From positions 310,001-374,000 of the forward strand of contig NZ_JBCMUN010000007.1 of NCBI RefSeq assembly GCF_050467285.1: a stretch of DNA of 64,000 nucleotides. Reading direction: 5' to 3'. The translations under genes and the position numbers were made by a program. The notes beneath the pieces were generated by a model that was not told the DNA's origin, did not search any database, and saw nothing but the letters and a program-made list of their open reading frames with translations. Shown here piece after piece: positions 27,447 through 36,446 of the stretch (positions are counted from its first letter, which is position 1; each line of letters begins with the position of its first letter). Source of the DNA: Paenibacillus_E oryzisoli_A (GTDB lineage Bacteria; Bacillota; Bacilli; Paenibacillales; NBRC-103111).

Positions 27447-27740
27447 TTATTTTTCTTGCTCAAATTTAGGCAGTATGCTTTCCAGTTCATTATGTGGACG
27501 TGCAATGACATGGACAGACAGCAATTCACCAACACGCTGTGCTGCTGCAGCCCCTGCATCGGTAGCCGCCTTCACAGCTCCGACATCCCCGCGAACAAGC
27601 ACCGTAACAAGTCCTCCGCCTGCATGAACCTTACCGACAATATGAACATTTGCCGCTTTAACCATCGCATCTGCCGCCTCAATCGAGGCTACAAGCCCTT
27701 TGGTTTCGATCATACCTAACGCTGTAAGTTCTCTTGACAT
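27447..27740 (-). CDS. eutM: BMC-H shell protein EutM
   Basis: 97 residues, one BMC domain (TALGMIETKGLVASIEAADAM then GDVGAVKAATDAGAAAAQ). This is the canonical length of the hexameric tile that forms most of the facet surface, with a central pore for small substrates. It is placed 27 bases after the aldehyde dehydrogenase gene. AGGAGG precedes its ATG. Confidence 0.95.
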   Translation of the reverse strand: MSRELTALGMIETKGLVASIEAADAMVKAANVHIVGKVHAGGGLVTVLVRGDVGAVKAATDAGAAAAQRVGELLSVHVIARPHNELESILPKFEQEK

Positions 27741-27767
27741 CTTAAATTCCTCCTAGGTTTTATGGGA

Positions 27768-29300
27768 TTAAATTTGGGAGATCACTTGATGAACGAGTTT
27801 GACAACAGTTGCCTTATCGACACGCCCTGTTGCGCCAACCTTTTCCATTACTTGATTCACTACGTCTGTAATCTGAAGTTCTGTCGCGCGTTCTTCTGCG
27901 GGCCTCGAATACTCCGAATTAGCGGCTCTTCCTTGCTTGGGGACATCGACCTGTTTAATGCCGTAGGCGAGACGCTTCACATTCATGAGATGATGGGCCG
28001 TCAAGTTATCGGATGTGATGTTCCCTCCAAACGAACCGCAGCCAAGCGTAAAGGATGGCTTGAGTCCCGTCGTTCCGCCAACTGCGCCAAGCGCAGACGG
28101 GGTATTCACGACAATTCTTGAGACAGGCATACGTAAGGCGAAGGATCGAGCAATCTTATCGTCGGTTGTGTGAAGGGCCAGCGTATGCCCTCTTCCGCCT
28201 AAATCCAACAGCTGCTCGCAAATCTCGGCAGCGTCCTCCCAGCCATCTACCGTGTAGAAGGCAAACACCGGCGCCAGCTTTTCGATGGAGAACGGAATAT
28301 CCTTTCCGACATGCTGCTCTTCCGCGATCAACAACCGCGTCTCGGCAGGAACCTGGACACCTGCCATCTCCGCGATCACCGCAGCGCTTCGGCCAACAAT
28401 CTTAGGGTTGAGCTTGCTGGGAGCAGGGGAAATGATCGGTTCCAGCTTCTTCTTCTCTTCTGCATTCAGGAAATACGCACCCAGGTTCTTAAATTCGCGA
28501 ACGACCATCTCACGGATATTCCGATCGACGATAACGGCCTGTTCCGAAGCGCAAATGGTTCCATGATCAAATGTTTTGCTATCGACAATGCGTTGCACGG
28601 CTTTCGCTATCTCAGCCGTTCTCTCAATATATACCGGCACGTTGCCAGGTCCTACGCCGTAAGCCGGCTTGCCCGAGCTATAGGCTGCTCTTACCAAAGC
28701 GCTGCCGCCTGTAGCTAGAATCAGGTTGATATCCTTGTGCTTCATTAAGCCCTCTGTGGCCTCCATCGTTGGCTGCGTGATCCAGCCGATGATCCCCTCC
28801 GGTGCCCCCGCTGCAATAGCAGCCTGCAAACAGATCTTGGCGGCTTCCACCGTACATTTGGCTGCTGACGGATGAGGGCTAAATACAATGGCATTTCGGG
28901 CTTTTAACGCAATTAAGCTCTTGAAAATAGCGGTGGACGTTGGGTTCGTTGTTGGAACGATACCTGCAATGACTCCGAAGGGCGCAGCCAGTTCAACGAT
29001 TTGCTGATCCCGGTATTCATTGATAATGCCGACAGTTTTAAGATCGCGAATCGAGGCGTACACATCCCGGGATGCGACCTGATTCTTAATCACTTTATGC
29101 TCGATTACGCCAAGTCCCGTCTCCATGACGGCGAGAGAGGCTAATTCATAGGCTTTGTCAAACGCGGAATCTGCCATGGCTTTTACAATACGATCCACGT
29201 CCTGCTGCGAAAAGGCTTGAAACTGCTGTTGAGCCGCTTTGGCTTTCTTGACAGCCTCTCTCATTTCCTGAATGGCGTGCAAATCTTTGTCCAGCTCCAT
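27768..29300 (-). CDS. eutE: Acetylating acetaldehyde dehydrogenase EutE
   Basis: 510 residues. It oxidises acetaldehyde with CoA and NAD to acetyl-CoA and NADH in the compartment. It has the ALDH fold with the catalytic Cys in FDHGTICASEQAV and the NAD-binding region GVIAGIVPTTNPTSTAIFKS. It lacks the N-terminal helix of the E. coli enzyme. Instead it has a 45-residue C-terminal extension holding amphipathic segments (ITDVVNQVMEKVG, ATVVKLVHQVISQI), as in Firmicutes enzymes with a C-terminal encapsulation peptide. AAGGAG lies ten bases before ATG 29300. Confidence 0.95.
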   Translation of the reverse strand: MELDKDLHAIQEMREAVKKAKAAQQQFQAFSQQDVDRIVKAMADSAFDKAYELASLAVMETGLGVIEHKVIKNQVASRDVYASIRDLKTVGIINEYRDQQIVELAAPFGVIAGIVPTTNPTSTAIFKSLIALKARNAIVFSPHPSAAKCTVEAAKICLQAAIAAGAPEGIIGWITQPTMEATEGLMKHKDINLILATGGSALVRAAYSSGKPAYGVGPGNVPVYIERTAEIAKAVQRIVDSKTFDHGTICASEQAVIVDRNIREMVVREFKNLGAYFLNAEEKKKLEPIISPAPSKLNPKIVGRSAAVIAEMAGVQVPAETRLLIAEEQHVGKDIPFSIEKLAPVFAFYTVDGWEDAAEICEQLLDLGGRGHTLALHTTDDKIARSFALRMPVSRIVVNTPSALGAVGGTTGLKPSFTLGCGSFGGNITSDNLTAHHLMNVKRLAYGIKQVDVPKQGRAANSEYSRPAEERATELQITDVVNQVMEKVGATGRVDKATVVKLVHQVISQI

Positions 29301-29343
29301 CTTTCAAGGACTCCTTTCTTTTAGCGATCCTGCTTCAATCGTA

Positions 29344-29994
29344 TTAGTATGTGATCGGCTGTTTGGCAATTTCAATAATACTCGCTCTGAAAGCCTCCGC
29401 TGCAGCATGACATGCCGCTTGCGTGCCTGTCAGCAAGCCGCCTCCAAAGTTCGTCTCTGACGGCGGGCCAAAAAACTTCATGAGCCGCACATCAGCGGCC
29501 TTCAAAGCCGCGTCGAGTCCATACATCGCTTCGAGCGGCGGAGCAATTAAATAGGCGAGAGGCTCACCTTCTTGAATACTTGCCAAATGAGAAAGGTAGC
29601 TCCCCGTTCTGGCTACGACGTGTGCATACAAGGCGTGCGTACGATCCTCATTTAGCGATTCAAAGAACGCATCGTATTGAATCGTGTTCCGAATAGCTTC
29701 AATCCCGCTTGATACCTCGTCCGGATTCGGTCCGGCAATAATTCCGATGAATTCACCAGATAAGGGACCCGAAGCATGGCTGGCTCCGGCATAACAAGAA
29801 CGTGCATACACAACTTCCACTTCCGCTCTCTTGGTCGCTTCGTCAAGGGCCGTGTAGCCGACATCGTCGATGGTCGTTGTTAGAATGCCTAAGCTTCGAT
29901 ATCCCGGTTTCAACGGAAACTGGGCAGCGAGCGTTGCATCCACATTCGGTATCATACGAACAGCCAATATTTCCGCTTTAATCCGCTCCAGCAT
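29344..29994 (-). CDS. eutL: BMC-T shell protein EutL
   Basis: 216 residues, two fused BMC domains, matching the circularly permuted trimeric EutL. In the family it has a gated central pore and binds ethanolamine. Recognisable segments are LGILTTTIDDVGYTALDEAT, VVYARSCYAGASHASGPLSG and FFGPPSETNFGGGLLTGTQ. Its start overlaps the end of eutC by 17 bases, so the two are co-translated. AGGAGG is 12 bases from the ATG, rather long. Confidence 0.94.
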   Translation of the reverse strand: MLERIKAEILAVRMIPNVDATLAAQFPLKPGYRSLGILTTTIDDVGYTALDEATKRAEVEVVYARSCYAGASHASGPLSGEFIGIIAGPNPDEVSSGIEAIRNTIQYDAFFESLNEDRTHALYAHVVARTGSYLSHLASIQEGEPLAYLIAPPLEAMYGLDAALKAADVRLMKFFGPPSETNFGGGLLTGTQAACHAAAEAFRASIIEIAKQPITY

Positions 29995-30928
29995 GTCGGA
30001 CTGCCGCCTCCTTCTGAACCAGCGATATCCCGCTTGCCTGAAATTTGAGCATTCTGGCCACGACGTCGCCTAAGTAAGCCCCTGCCTCGACGGGAGGAAT
30101 ACCTCCCGAATGAATGTTGGACACGACCATTCTGTCGGCTTCAATCGTTCCTTTTCCAGGCTTATAGCATAAGTACGCGCTTAGGGATTCCGCACTTAGC
30201 AAGCCCGGGCGTTCTCCGATAAGAAGCACGACCACCTCAGGCCGCAATACCTCGCCTACATCATCCATCACCGCTACGCGACCTTTTTGTATGTAGAAGG
30301 AAGTCCCATAGTCGATTCCAAGGCTCGTTAACGATTGCTGAAGGGATAGCAGCACATCCTCTCCATTTTGCTCAATCGCTTGCGAGCTGAGTCCATCGGA
30401 AACGATAATTTGCACTTTAGGTTCATGAGCACATCGCTTGGAAATGATTTGAATGGCCTCAGCAGATAGCCGTCTGCCAAGGTCCGGGCGCCGGATGTAT
30501 TCTTCTTTATCCGAAACCTGCGTCTGGACAGCGAATAGGTCAAGACTGCTCAGCAGCTCCGTCGATACCTCCCCGTATACGGCATCTACGGCGGCGGCAT
30601 GATCGAGTCGAAACTTGAGCCACGCCTCCGTTTTGGGCCGCAGGCCTGCTCTGCCGACGCCAATTCGGGCAGGCGTTTTACGGGCAAGCTCGGACAGCGC
30701 AGTGATGTCATGCGCATCCTCTATCCCCAAGCGTGTCTGCAATTCCTCCAAAATGTCATCCGGCCGATCAGGGATAGCAGTGTCCGGAGCTGATTCTCTG
30801 GATGGGGGAGAGCCAACACGATGCTCCCAAACCCTAACCATGCCTTGCGGCTCTTCTTCGTCTATACGATCTTTCATCTTGTCCAGCACGATTCGGGTAA
30901 TCGCGTCTACGAGCTCCGCATTCATCAT
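29978..30928 (-). CDS. eutC: Ethanolamine ammonia-lyase small subunit EutC
   Basis: 316 residues. With EutB it forms the AdoCbl-dependent lyase that splits ethanolamine into acetaldehyde and ammonia. The conserved ARIGVGRAGLRPKTEAWLKF and LGDVVARMLKFQASGISLV segments identify the family. The N-terminus (AELVDAITRIVLDKMKDRI) is an amphipathic helix of the encapsulation type, followed by a flexible linker of about 30 residues. The ATG has GGAGGT six bases upstream. A 34-base gap follows eutB. Confidence 0.95.
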   Translation of the reverse strand: MMNAELVDAITRIVLDKMKDRIDEEEPQGMVRVWEHRVGSPPSRESAPDTAIPDRPDDILEELQTRLGIEDAHDITALSELARKTPARIGVGRAGLRPKTEAWLKFRLDHAAAVDAVYGEVSTELLSSLDLFAVQTQVSDKEEYIRRPDLGRRLSAEAIQIISKRCAHEPKVQIIVSDGLSSQAIEQNGEDVLLSLQQSLTSLGIDYGTSFYIQKGRVAVMDDVGEVLRPEVVVLLIGERPGLLSAESLSAYLCYKPGKGTIEADRMVVSNIHSGGIPPVEAGAYLGDVVARMLKFQASGISLVQKEAAVRHAGAD

Positions 30929-30962
30929 GTACTCACCTCCTCCACAACTTGTGCAATTCGGG

Positions 30963-32339
30963 CTATTGCCTGATTTTACGTGTAAAAATCGTGGGATCCC
31001 CGGCCCTACGGCTTAGTTTGCCCGCCTCCATAATCCCCATCTTCTCCAGCCAAGCCTCAAACAGCGGCGCTGGCCTCTTATTCATCGTTTGCCGCAACGC
31101 AGCCACATCGTGGTAACTCATCGATTGGTAGTTAAGCATACAATCGTCCCCCATCGGAGTAGCGATAATAAAGTTGACGCCTGCGGCTGTAAGCAGAACA
31201 CCTAAATCCTCCATATCATTCTGATCCGCTTTAATATGGTTCGTATAACAAATATCCACACCCATCGAAATCCCATGCATCTTGCCCATAAAATGATCTT
31301 CAAGGCCTGCGCGTATGACTTGCTTACTGTCGTACAAATATTCGGGACCGATAAACCCGACAACCGTGTTTAAGATATAGGGATGATACCGCCGGGCGAA
31401 TCCGTAGTTTCGCGACTCCATCGTCAGCTGATCGATCCCATGATGAGCTTCAGCGGATAGTTCCGAGCCTTGTCCCGTCTCGAAGTATAATCGCTGAGGG
31501 CCCGTCCCGGTCCCAAGCGTTCTTGCCATATCATTCGCTTCATCCAATAAAGCGGCTGTAATGCCGAACGAACGATTTGCAGCTTCCGTTCCCGCGATAC
31601 TCTGAAAGATCATATCTGCAGGAGCGCCTTGTTCAATGGCCTTCATTTGCGTAATCACATGAGCCAGCACACAGTTCTGCGTGGGAATCTCCCACTCATT
31701 GATAAAATGATGCGTTGCATGCAGAAGCCGCTTCACGCTCTCAACGGAATCGTCAACCGGATTGATGCCAATGACGGCATCGCCCATTCCATACGATAAG
31801 CCCTCCTTTAGAGAGGCAAGCATCCCCTCCACATCATCCTTAGGATGATTAGGCTGAAGTCTAGAAGCCAGAACCCCCTTTTGCCCGATGGCAATGTTAC
31901 ATTTCGTGATCACTTCGATTTTGTTTGCACTATGAATCAAATCGAGGTTAGACATCAATTTGGCAGCGGCCGCTATCATTTCACTCGTAAGTCCTCTGCT
32001 GATCCGCATTAAATCTTCGCCCGTAGTGCGATCATCCAGCATGTACTCCCGCAACTCGGAAACCGTCCATCTTTGTATACTTCTATAAATCGGTTCGTTG
32101 ACTTGTTCCTCGATGATGCGGGAAACCTCATCCTTCTCAGCGGGAAGTAAGGGATTGTCGCGAATGTCACTGAGTAACAATGCGCCCAGCACTTGCTTGG
32201 CCGCAATTCGCTCTTGCACGGTTTCCGCTGCAAGTCCAGCAAGTCGATCGCCGGATTTTTCCTCGTTTGCTTTGGCAAAAACCTCTTTCAGATTGTTGAA
32301 TGTGTAGACATGACCCATAAGCTTCGTTTTCAGCTTCAT
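30963..32339 (-). CDS. eutB: Ethanolamine ammonia-lyase large subunit EutB
   Basis: 458 residues, the usual length. It is the TIM-barrel catalytic subunit that holds AdoCbl with EutC. Highly conserved blocks are INPVDDSVESVKRLL, FETGQGSELSAEAHHGIDQ, NTVVGFIGPEYLYD and ICYTNHIKADQNDMEDLG. The ATG has AAAGGAGG seven bases upstream. It stands between eutA and eutC, the core order seen in eut operons. No cobalamin adenosyltransferase or cobalamin riboswitch is seen in the window, so cofactor supply must come from elsewhere. Confidence 0.97.
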   Translation of the reverse strand: MKLKTKLMGHVYTFNNLKEVFAKANEEKSGDRLAGLAAETVQERIAAKQVLGALLLSDIRDNPLLPAEKDEVSRIIEEQVNEPIYRSIQRWTVSELREYMLDDRTTGEDLMRISRGLTSEMIAAAAKLMSNLDLIHSANKIEVITKCNIAIGQKGVLASRLQPNHPKDDVEGMLASLKEGLSYGMGDAVIGINPVDDSVESVKRLLHATHHFINEWEIPTQNCVLAHVITQMKAIEQGAPADMIFQSIAGTEAANRSFGITAALLDEANDMARTLGTGTGPQRLYFETGQGSELSAEAHHGIDQLTMESRNYGFARRYHPYILNTVVGFIGPEYLYDSKQVIRAGLEDHFMGKMHGISMGVDICYTNHIKADQNDMEDLGVLLTAAGVNFIIATPMGDDCMLNYQSMSYHDVAALRQTMNKRPAPLFEAWLEKMGIMEAGKLSRRAGDPTIFTRKIRQ

Positions 32340-32356
32340 TGAACAGCCTCCTTTCG

Positions 32357-33820
32357 CTATGAGTGGAAAACGAGCGTCTTCACAATAACGGGGACAACGT
32401 CCATATGCAGCGGGTTCCCGATATCCAGATAATCGCCATGCAAGGCCGCCACTTGATCAATACAAATGATGTCGCGTGCAGGGTTCTTTGCCTTTAAGGC
32501 TTGACCCAGCACTTTGGCGATATCGCTCGCTGTGACCACAACCAATGGTGCTAATTGATTCGGCTGCCTGCGATACGCTGCTAGCAGCCACTCCGCCAGC
32601 TGCTGTACCTCGCGAAATCGGAGATGAGGCAAGCCTGAGAGATAGAAAGCAAAATTGATACCTTCTCTCAACGGATCATAAAGTTGAAGGGCCCGTTCAA
32701 CGGCCTCAACAATTTGGCACTCGCCATCGACGAGATGGTTTCGGAATGCCAGATGAAAGATCGGAAGGTTCTTGACGGGTAAACGGGAGCTTTCCACTTG
32801 AATGGTTGTGCCGCTAATCTCCGTTGTTTGCATACCTGCGCCAAGAACCGTTGCCCTAACCGTTTCGGCGGGAGGAACCCACTTCCACTTTTGCAATTCC
32901 GTACTCTGCCTTAATGCTTCAACCAGTCGCAAGCCGATATCTTCATACTTCACATGCTGTAGGCTACCGGTGTTGTTCTCCAAGTGGTACATACATTCAC
33001 TAACGCCACCCGAGAACATAATTTCGTCAATCGACACCCCCCAGTCCGGCGGATGTCCCAATAGGAGCACCTGATCCGCAGCCTCAGTCGTGCCATGAAG
33101 TGTGTGTACTAAGGTTTGTACCATCGCTTTGACAACCTCATCGATAACACGCTGAATCCCCTCCGATTGAACGGGAGTTCCTAGTGGAAGATTTCGTCCA
33201 AGCTGCGTGAGCAGCCTTTGAACAGGCGGAGATACCGCTTTTATTCGGCCTTCATCGAATTCGATTAATCGGCCGCCGATATGAAGTGTACATGTTCCCC
33301 TCAAATTTCCTGCTTGATACACAGCAATATTCGCCGTTCCACCGCCTATGTCGATGTTTGCAATCGTCTTGTCCGATTCTTTCGAGTACTGGTAAGCACC
33401 TGAACCTTTCGCCGCAATCATGCCTTCCAAATCCGGACCGGCCGTCGCAACCAAAAACTCCCCGGCTTGTGAGGAAAGTCCGTGAACCATCTCCTCCGCA
33501 TTTTGCTTGGTAGCCGTTTCACCCGTAATGATGACAGCCCCTGTTTTGATGTCCTGCGGTCGGATCCCGGCACGATCATATTCCTGCAGTACGATCGCTT
33601 GAACAGCTTCCATATCAATCCATGTCGGAGTACGCAGTGGAGTTCGATAAATCGGACTTTTATAAAAATCCTGCTTGTCGATAATTTCAATACGCGGTAC
33701 TTGGCTGGAACCGGCCGTATTCATCAGTGTAAACCGACTCAAGACGAGCTTCGTCGTGCTAGTGCCAATATCGATGCCTGCGCTTATGATGGTTTCTGCT
33801 TCTTGCCGATACGATTTCAA
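32357..33820 (-). CDS. eutA: Ethanolamine ammonia-lyase reactivating factor EutA
   Basis: 487 residues. It exchanges damaged cobalamin on EutBC for AdoCbl in an ATP-dependent way. The actin/Hsp70-like ATPase motifs are AGIDIGTSTTKLVLSR at the N-terminus and IANIDIGGGTANIAVY in the middle. The start is TTG 33820, with AGGTGG six bases before it. It is placed directly upstream of eutB, as in most eut operons. Confidence 0.94.
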   Translation of the reverse strand: MKSYRQEAETIISAGIDIGTSTTKLVLSRFTLMNTAGSSQVPRIEIIDKQDFYKSPIYRTPLRTPTWIDMEAVQAIVLQEYDRAGIRPQDIKTGAVIITGETATKQNAEEMVHGLSSQAGEFLVATAGPDLEGMIAAKGSGAYQYSKESDKTIANIDIGGGTANIAVYQAGNLRGTCTLHIGGRLIEFDEGRIKAVSPPVQRLLTQLGRNLPLGTPVQSEGIQRVIDEVVKAMVQTLVHTLHGTTEAADQVLLLGHPPDWGVSIDEIMFSGGVSECMYHLENNTGSLQHVKYEDIGLRLVEALRQSTELQKWKWVPPAETVRATVLGAGMQTTEISGTTIQVESSRLPVKNLPIFHLAFRNHLVDGECQIVEAVERALQLYDPLREGINFAFYLSGLPHLRFREVQQLAEWLLAAYRRQPNQLAPLVVVTASDIAKVLGQALKAKNPARDIICIDQVAALHGDYLDIGNPLHMDVVPVIVKTLVFHS

Positions 33821-33853
33821 GCCTTCCCACCTGCCTATGAATGAACCAGTAGC

Positions 33854-34357
33854 TTACTCATGAAAGAACACATGATGTACGGAAGCTCGGCCGCAGTATG
33901 CCTGCATGTCCTCGAATGTCGCGCAATGTACTAGCTCTTTAATCTCCTGAATACCTTGTCCTACAAAAGAAGAAGAAATTACGACAGCTCCCCTGGGCAT
34001 CGTCCGCTTTAACTGGTTCACTGCTCGATCCACGTTAGCAAGAGGAGCATCGGCTTTGGTTATAACGCCAATTGGCATTTTATTAAATCCCGTTGCAAAG
34101 CCGGGAGGAAAAATACTTTTCGGGTTGGTCGCGTCTTGAACAAAAATGACGTGAGTAACTTCGAGAGCTGTTGCCATGATGCTTTTATAAAAAAATGGAT
34201 TTTCTGTATACTCACCTGGCGTATCCACAATCCAATCCTTAAAAATCAGCGCTTGAGTTTTCACCGCTTCCACCCTATGACCAAGCAAAGCTTCGGTCAA
34301 CGTAGATTTCCCTGCCCCAATAGAGCCGATCAGCATGGCACGATGATGAGTGTTCAT
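33854..34357 (-). CDS. eutP: EutP/PduV family P-loop protein
   Basis: 167 residues. It has a P-loop GSIGAGKS, a DTPGEY switch and a TKAD base-recognition motif, so it is a small Ras-like nucleotide-binding protein. EutP/PduV proteins are linked to compartment positioning, and acetate-kinase activity has been proposed for EutP. Since no ackA or eutQ lies here, that role would complete acetyl phosphate to ATP conversion, but it is inference. GTG 34366 is in frame; ATG 34357 is chosen because AAAGGA lies ten bases upstream. Confidence 0.9.
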   Translation of the reverse strand: MNTHHRAMLIGSIGAGKSTLTEALLGHRVEAVKTQALIFKDWIVDTPGEYTENPFFYKSIMATALEVTHVIFVQDATNPKSIFPPGFATGFNKMPIGVITKADAPLANVDRAVNQLKRTMPRGAVVISSSFVGQGIQEIKELVHCATFEDMQAYCGRASVHHVFFHE

Positions 34358-34371
34358 TTCAAACACTTCCT

Positions 34372-34713
34372 TTAAGATTTTGTAATGCGGGCAGCCGTGT
34401 AACCGAGCTGTGCATAAAGAAAATCATTAATATGATGCATCGCGACTTCAACTTCAGAAACACTTCCAATCAATACAAGACTTCCGGTAAACCGATCAAG
34501 GAATCCAATAGAGACGTTTGCAGCTTTGGTCGCCAAATCACCGGCAATGATGACCGTTTCACTTGGCGTCAGTGTCAGGATTCCGATCGCCCCGGACTCC
34601 GCAATGCCTAATTTTTGAAACAAATCCGCATCCGGATTGGCAATGAGATGACTTAGCGTAACCTGCTTGCCAGGTACGAACTCCTGAATAAATCTTTTCT
34701 TTTCTTCTTGCAT
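34372..34713 (-). CDS. eutS: BMC-H shell protein EutS (circularly permuted)
   Basis: 113 residues, one circularly permuted BMC domain. Key segments are QEFVPGKQVTLSHLIANP and GIAESGAIGILTLTPSETVIIAGDLATKA. EutS makes bent hexamers thought to form edges of the shell. ATG 34713 has AGGAGAGGG seven bases upstream; an in-frame start at 34734 would add seven residues without a better site. It is the first gene of the eut run, 63 bases after the MgtC-like gene. Confidence 0.94.
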   Translation of the reverse strand: MQEEKKRFIQEFVPGKQVTLSHLIANPDADLFQKLGIAESGAIGILTLTPSETVIIAGDLATKAANVSIGFLDRFTGSLVLIGSVSEVEVAMHHINDFLYAQLGYTAARITKS

Positions 34714-34776
34714 GGCAAATCCCTCTCCTGACAAGAACCTAATGATCTACGAAAAGATCCGTGCGTGTTTCATAAA

Positions 34777-35556
34777 CTATATGCTCTCCTTTTTCGCTAT
34801 AATACTCATGCCGTGTAATTTCTTATTGACGTTCGTTTCTTCGTCGCTCATTTTTGTTGTACTCATACTAATGACGTTCGGCATAGTAGGCAGCATTTCC
34901 ACTGCTTGGTCCAGCTGTTTCGTTTTCGCTTTCACAACCATTTTGATGTAAACCGTACGCCTCACTTCATCGTTAACGCTCTTGTCACGATTCTCAATAT
35001 GCGTTTCGCGAATTTGAATCCCCATCTCTTTGACCTTTGCGAAGATCAGACTTACATTCCTACTATCGTCCCAAACTTCAATGGACAGCGTCATCTTATT
35101 CCTTGAGTTTAGGAATCTTTTTTCTACTTTATTTAATAAAAATAAGCTGATTAGCATCGCAACTGTTGCTAATGCTGCACCATAATAAAATCCAGCCCCG
35201 ACTGCGAGGCCAATGGCAGCGACAACCCATAGAGAAGCTGCTGTTGTCAAGCCTGACACGGAGACCCCGGTTCGCATGATCGTGCCCGCCCCGAGAAACC
35301 CGATGCCGCTTACGACTTGGGCAGCTAGCCGAGAAGGGTCTAATCTTACATTAGGTTCGTAAGCAAACTCAGCAAAACCGTAAATTGACAACAACGAAAT
35401 GAGAGCAGAGCCCAAACAGACGAGAATATGCGTTCGAAATCCAGCAGCGTGATCGCCTAGCTCACGTTCGAACCCGACGATCCCGCCCAACACAACGGCA
35501 ATCACAATTCGTATGCTTAATTCTAGATAATCAATTTGCCAGACCTCGGGATGCAA
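34777..35556 (-). CDS. MgtC/SapB family membrane protein
   Basis: 259 residues. Four to five N-terminal helices carry the family core (GGIVGFERELGDHAAGFRTHILVCLGSAL and GIGFLGAGTIMRTG read in parts). A soluble C-terminal domain of about 110 residues, ACT-like in look, follows. MgtC proteins are tied to growth at low magnesium and inhibition of the F1Fo ATPase. The start is TTG 35556 with AGGAGG 11 bases upstream. It lies 63 bases before eutS in the same direction with no clear terminator between, so read-through into eut is possible. No magnesium riboswitch was seen in the 68 bases upstream. Confidence 0.88.
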   Translation of the reverse strand: MHPEVWQIDYLELSIRIVIAVVLGGIVGFERELGDHAAGFRTHILVCLGSALISLLSIYGFAEFAYEPNVRLDPSRLAAQVVSGIGFLGAGTIMRTGVSVSGLTTAASLWVVAAIGLAVGAGFYYGAALATVAMLISLFLLNKVEKRFLNSRNKMTLSIEVWDDSRNVSLIFAKVKEMGIQIRETHIENRDKSVNDEVRRTVYIKMVVKAKTKQLDQAVEMLPTMPNVISMSTTKMSDEETNVNKKLHGMSIIAKKESI

Positions 35557-35624
35557 GGTGATCGAAACCTCCTGAATAGCAGCTATTTTCGCAGATGTGA
35601 TATGACATCAATTGTTGCTTAATT

Positions 35625-36431
35625 TCACTTAAGCTGGATACGTCCAATAAGATCCGGCAATTCAAGCAAATTACCGACTTCAAATGTAGGGGCATTGTCC
35701 CCACTGCGCACGGATGACCCATGATGATTAATCCAAACGTTTCTCATGCCCACTCGATTCGCGCCCAGTATATCTGTGTTGGGATTATCCCCGACCATCA
35801 AGCCCTCTTCTGGTGAAATCTCAAGTAATGACATTGCGTAACGGAAAATTGATTCCGCTGGCTTCCCTGCACCGAAATCGCCCGAGATAATCATGTGATC
35901 AAAATACGAAACTAAGTTAGGAATGGATTCAACCTTTTCCCGTTGCAAATCAGGGGCTCCATTCGTTAATAAAAGCAATTTATATGTCCCTTTTAGCGCA
36001 TCAAGAACAGGGAACGTCCCCTCATATACAATAGGCCGGGCGCGTCGCTCCATCGGAAATAGCTCAGCAAGCTCTTCGCCCAGCTGTACATCGTCGATAC
36101 CTACTTCACGTAACCCGCGTATCCATGATTCCCGACGATAGCCAGGCGCAAATGCCTGTAACGCTCTGAACTGCGGAAGCGCTCCTTCATCGAACCGCGC
36201 CCACAATGCTTCTAAGTGCGTAATTTCAATCATCTTGGCAAAAGGGTACAACTCGAACGATTCGTATAACGACAAAGCATGCTTTTTTACAGCCGTCTCC
36301 AAATCGGTACTATTTATTTCTGAATACCGCTCAATTGCTTTGGCGCAAGTTGCAGAGAAAGCCTCGCTAATGCCCAATTCGTCCCATAGCAGTGTATTAT
36401 CTAAATCAAATAAAACCGCTTTAATGCCCAC
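35625..36431 (-). CDS. HAD superfamily hydrolase
   Basis: 268 residues. All four HAD motifs are seen: nucleophile DLDNTLLWDE, TNG, Lys in GAGKPAES, and acidic GDNPNTDI. An all-helical cap lies between motifs I and II. The fold dephosphorylates small phosphorylated metabolites in the cytoplasm. GTG 36431 is the start, 15 bases after the phosphoesterase gene upstream. It joins a run of phosphoesterases of unrelated folds downstream of an oligosaccharide importer. The substrate is unknown. Confidence 0.88.
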   Translation of the reverse strand: MGIKAVLFDLDNTLLWDELGISEAFSATCAKAIERYSEINSTDLETAVKKHALSLYESFELYPFAKMIEITHLEALWARFDEGALPQFRALQAFAPGYRRESWIRGLREVGIDDVQLGEELAELFPMERRARPIVYEGTFPVLDALKGTYKLLLLTNGAPDLQREKVESIPNLVSYFDHMIISGDFGAGKPAESIFRYAMSLLEISPEEGLMVGDNPNTDILGANRVGMRNVWINHHGSSVRSGDNAPTFEVGNLLELPDLIGRIQLK

Positions 36432-36446
36432 AATAAAACCCCCAAC

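Noticed and set aside
34714..34776. Possible AdoCbl riboswitch or EutV dual-hairpin antiterminator before eutS
   Set aside because: The 63-base gap is too short for a cobalamin riboswitch and holds only one minor hairpin, without the paired conserved loops expected for EutV.
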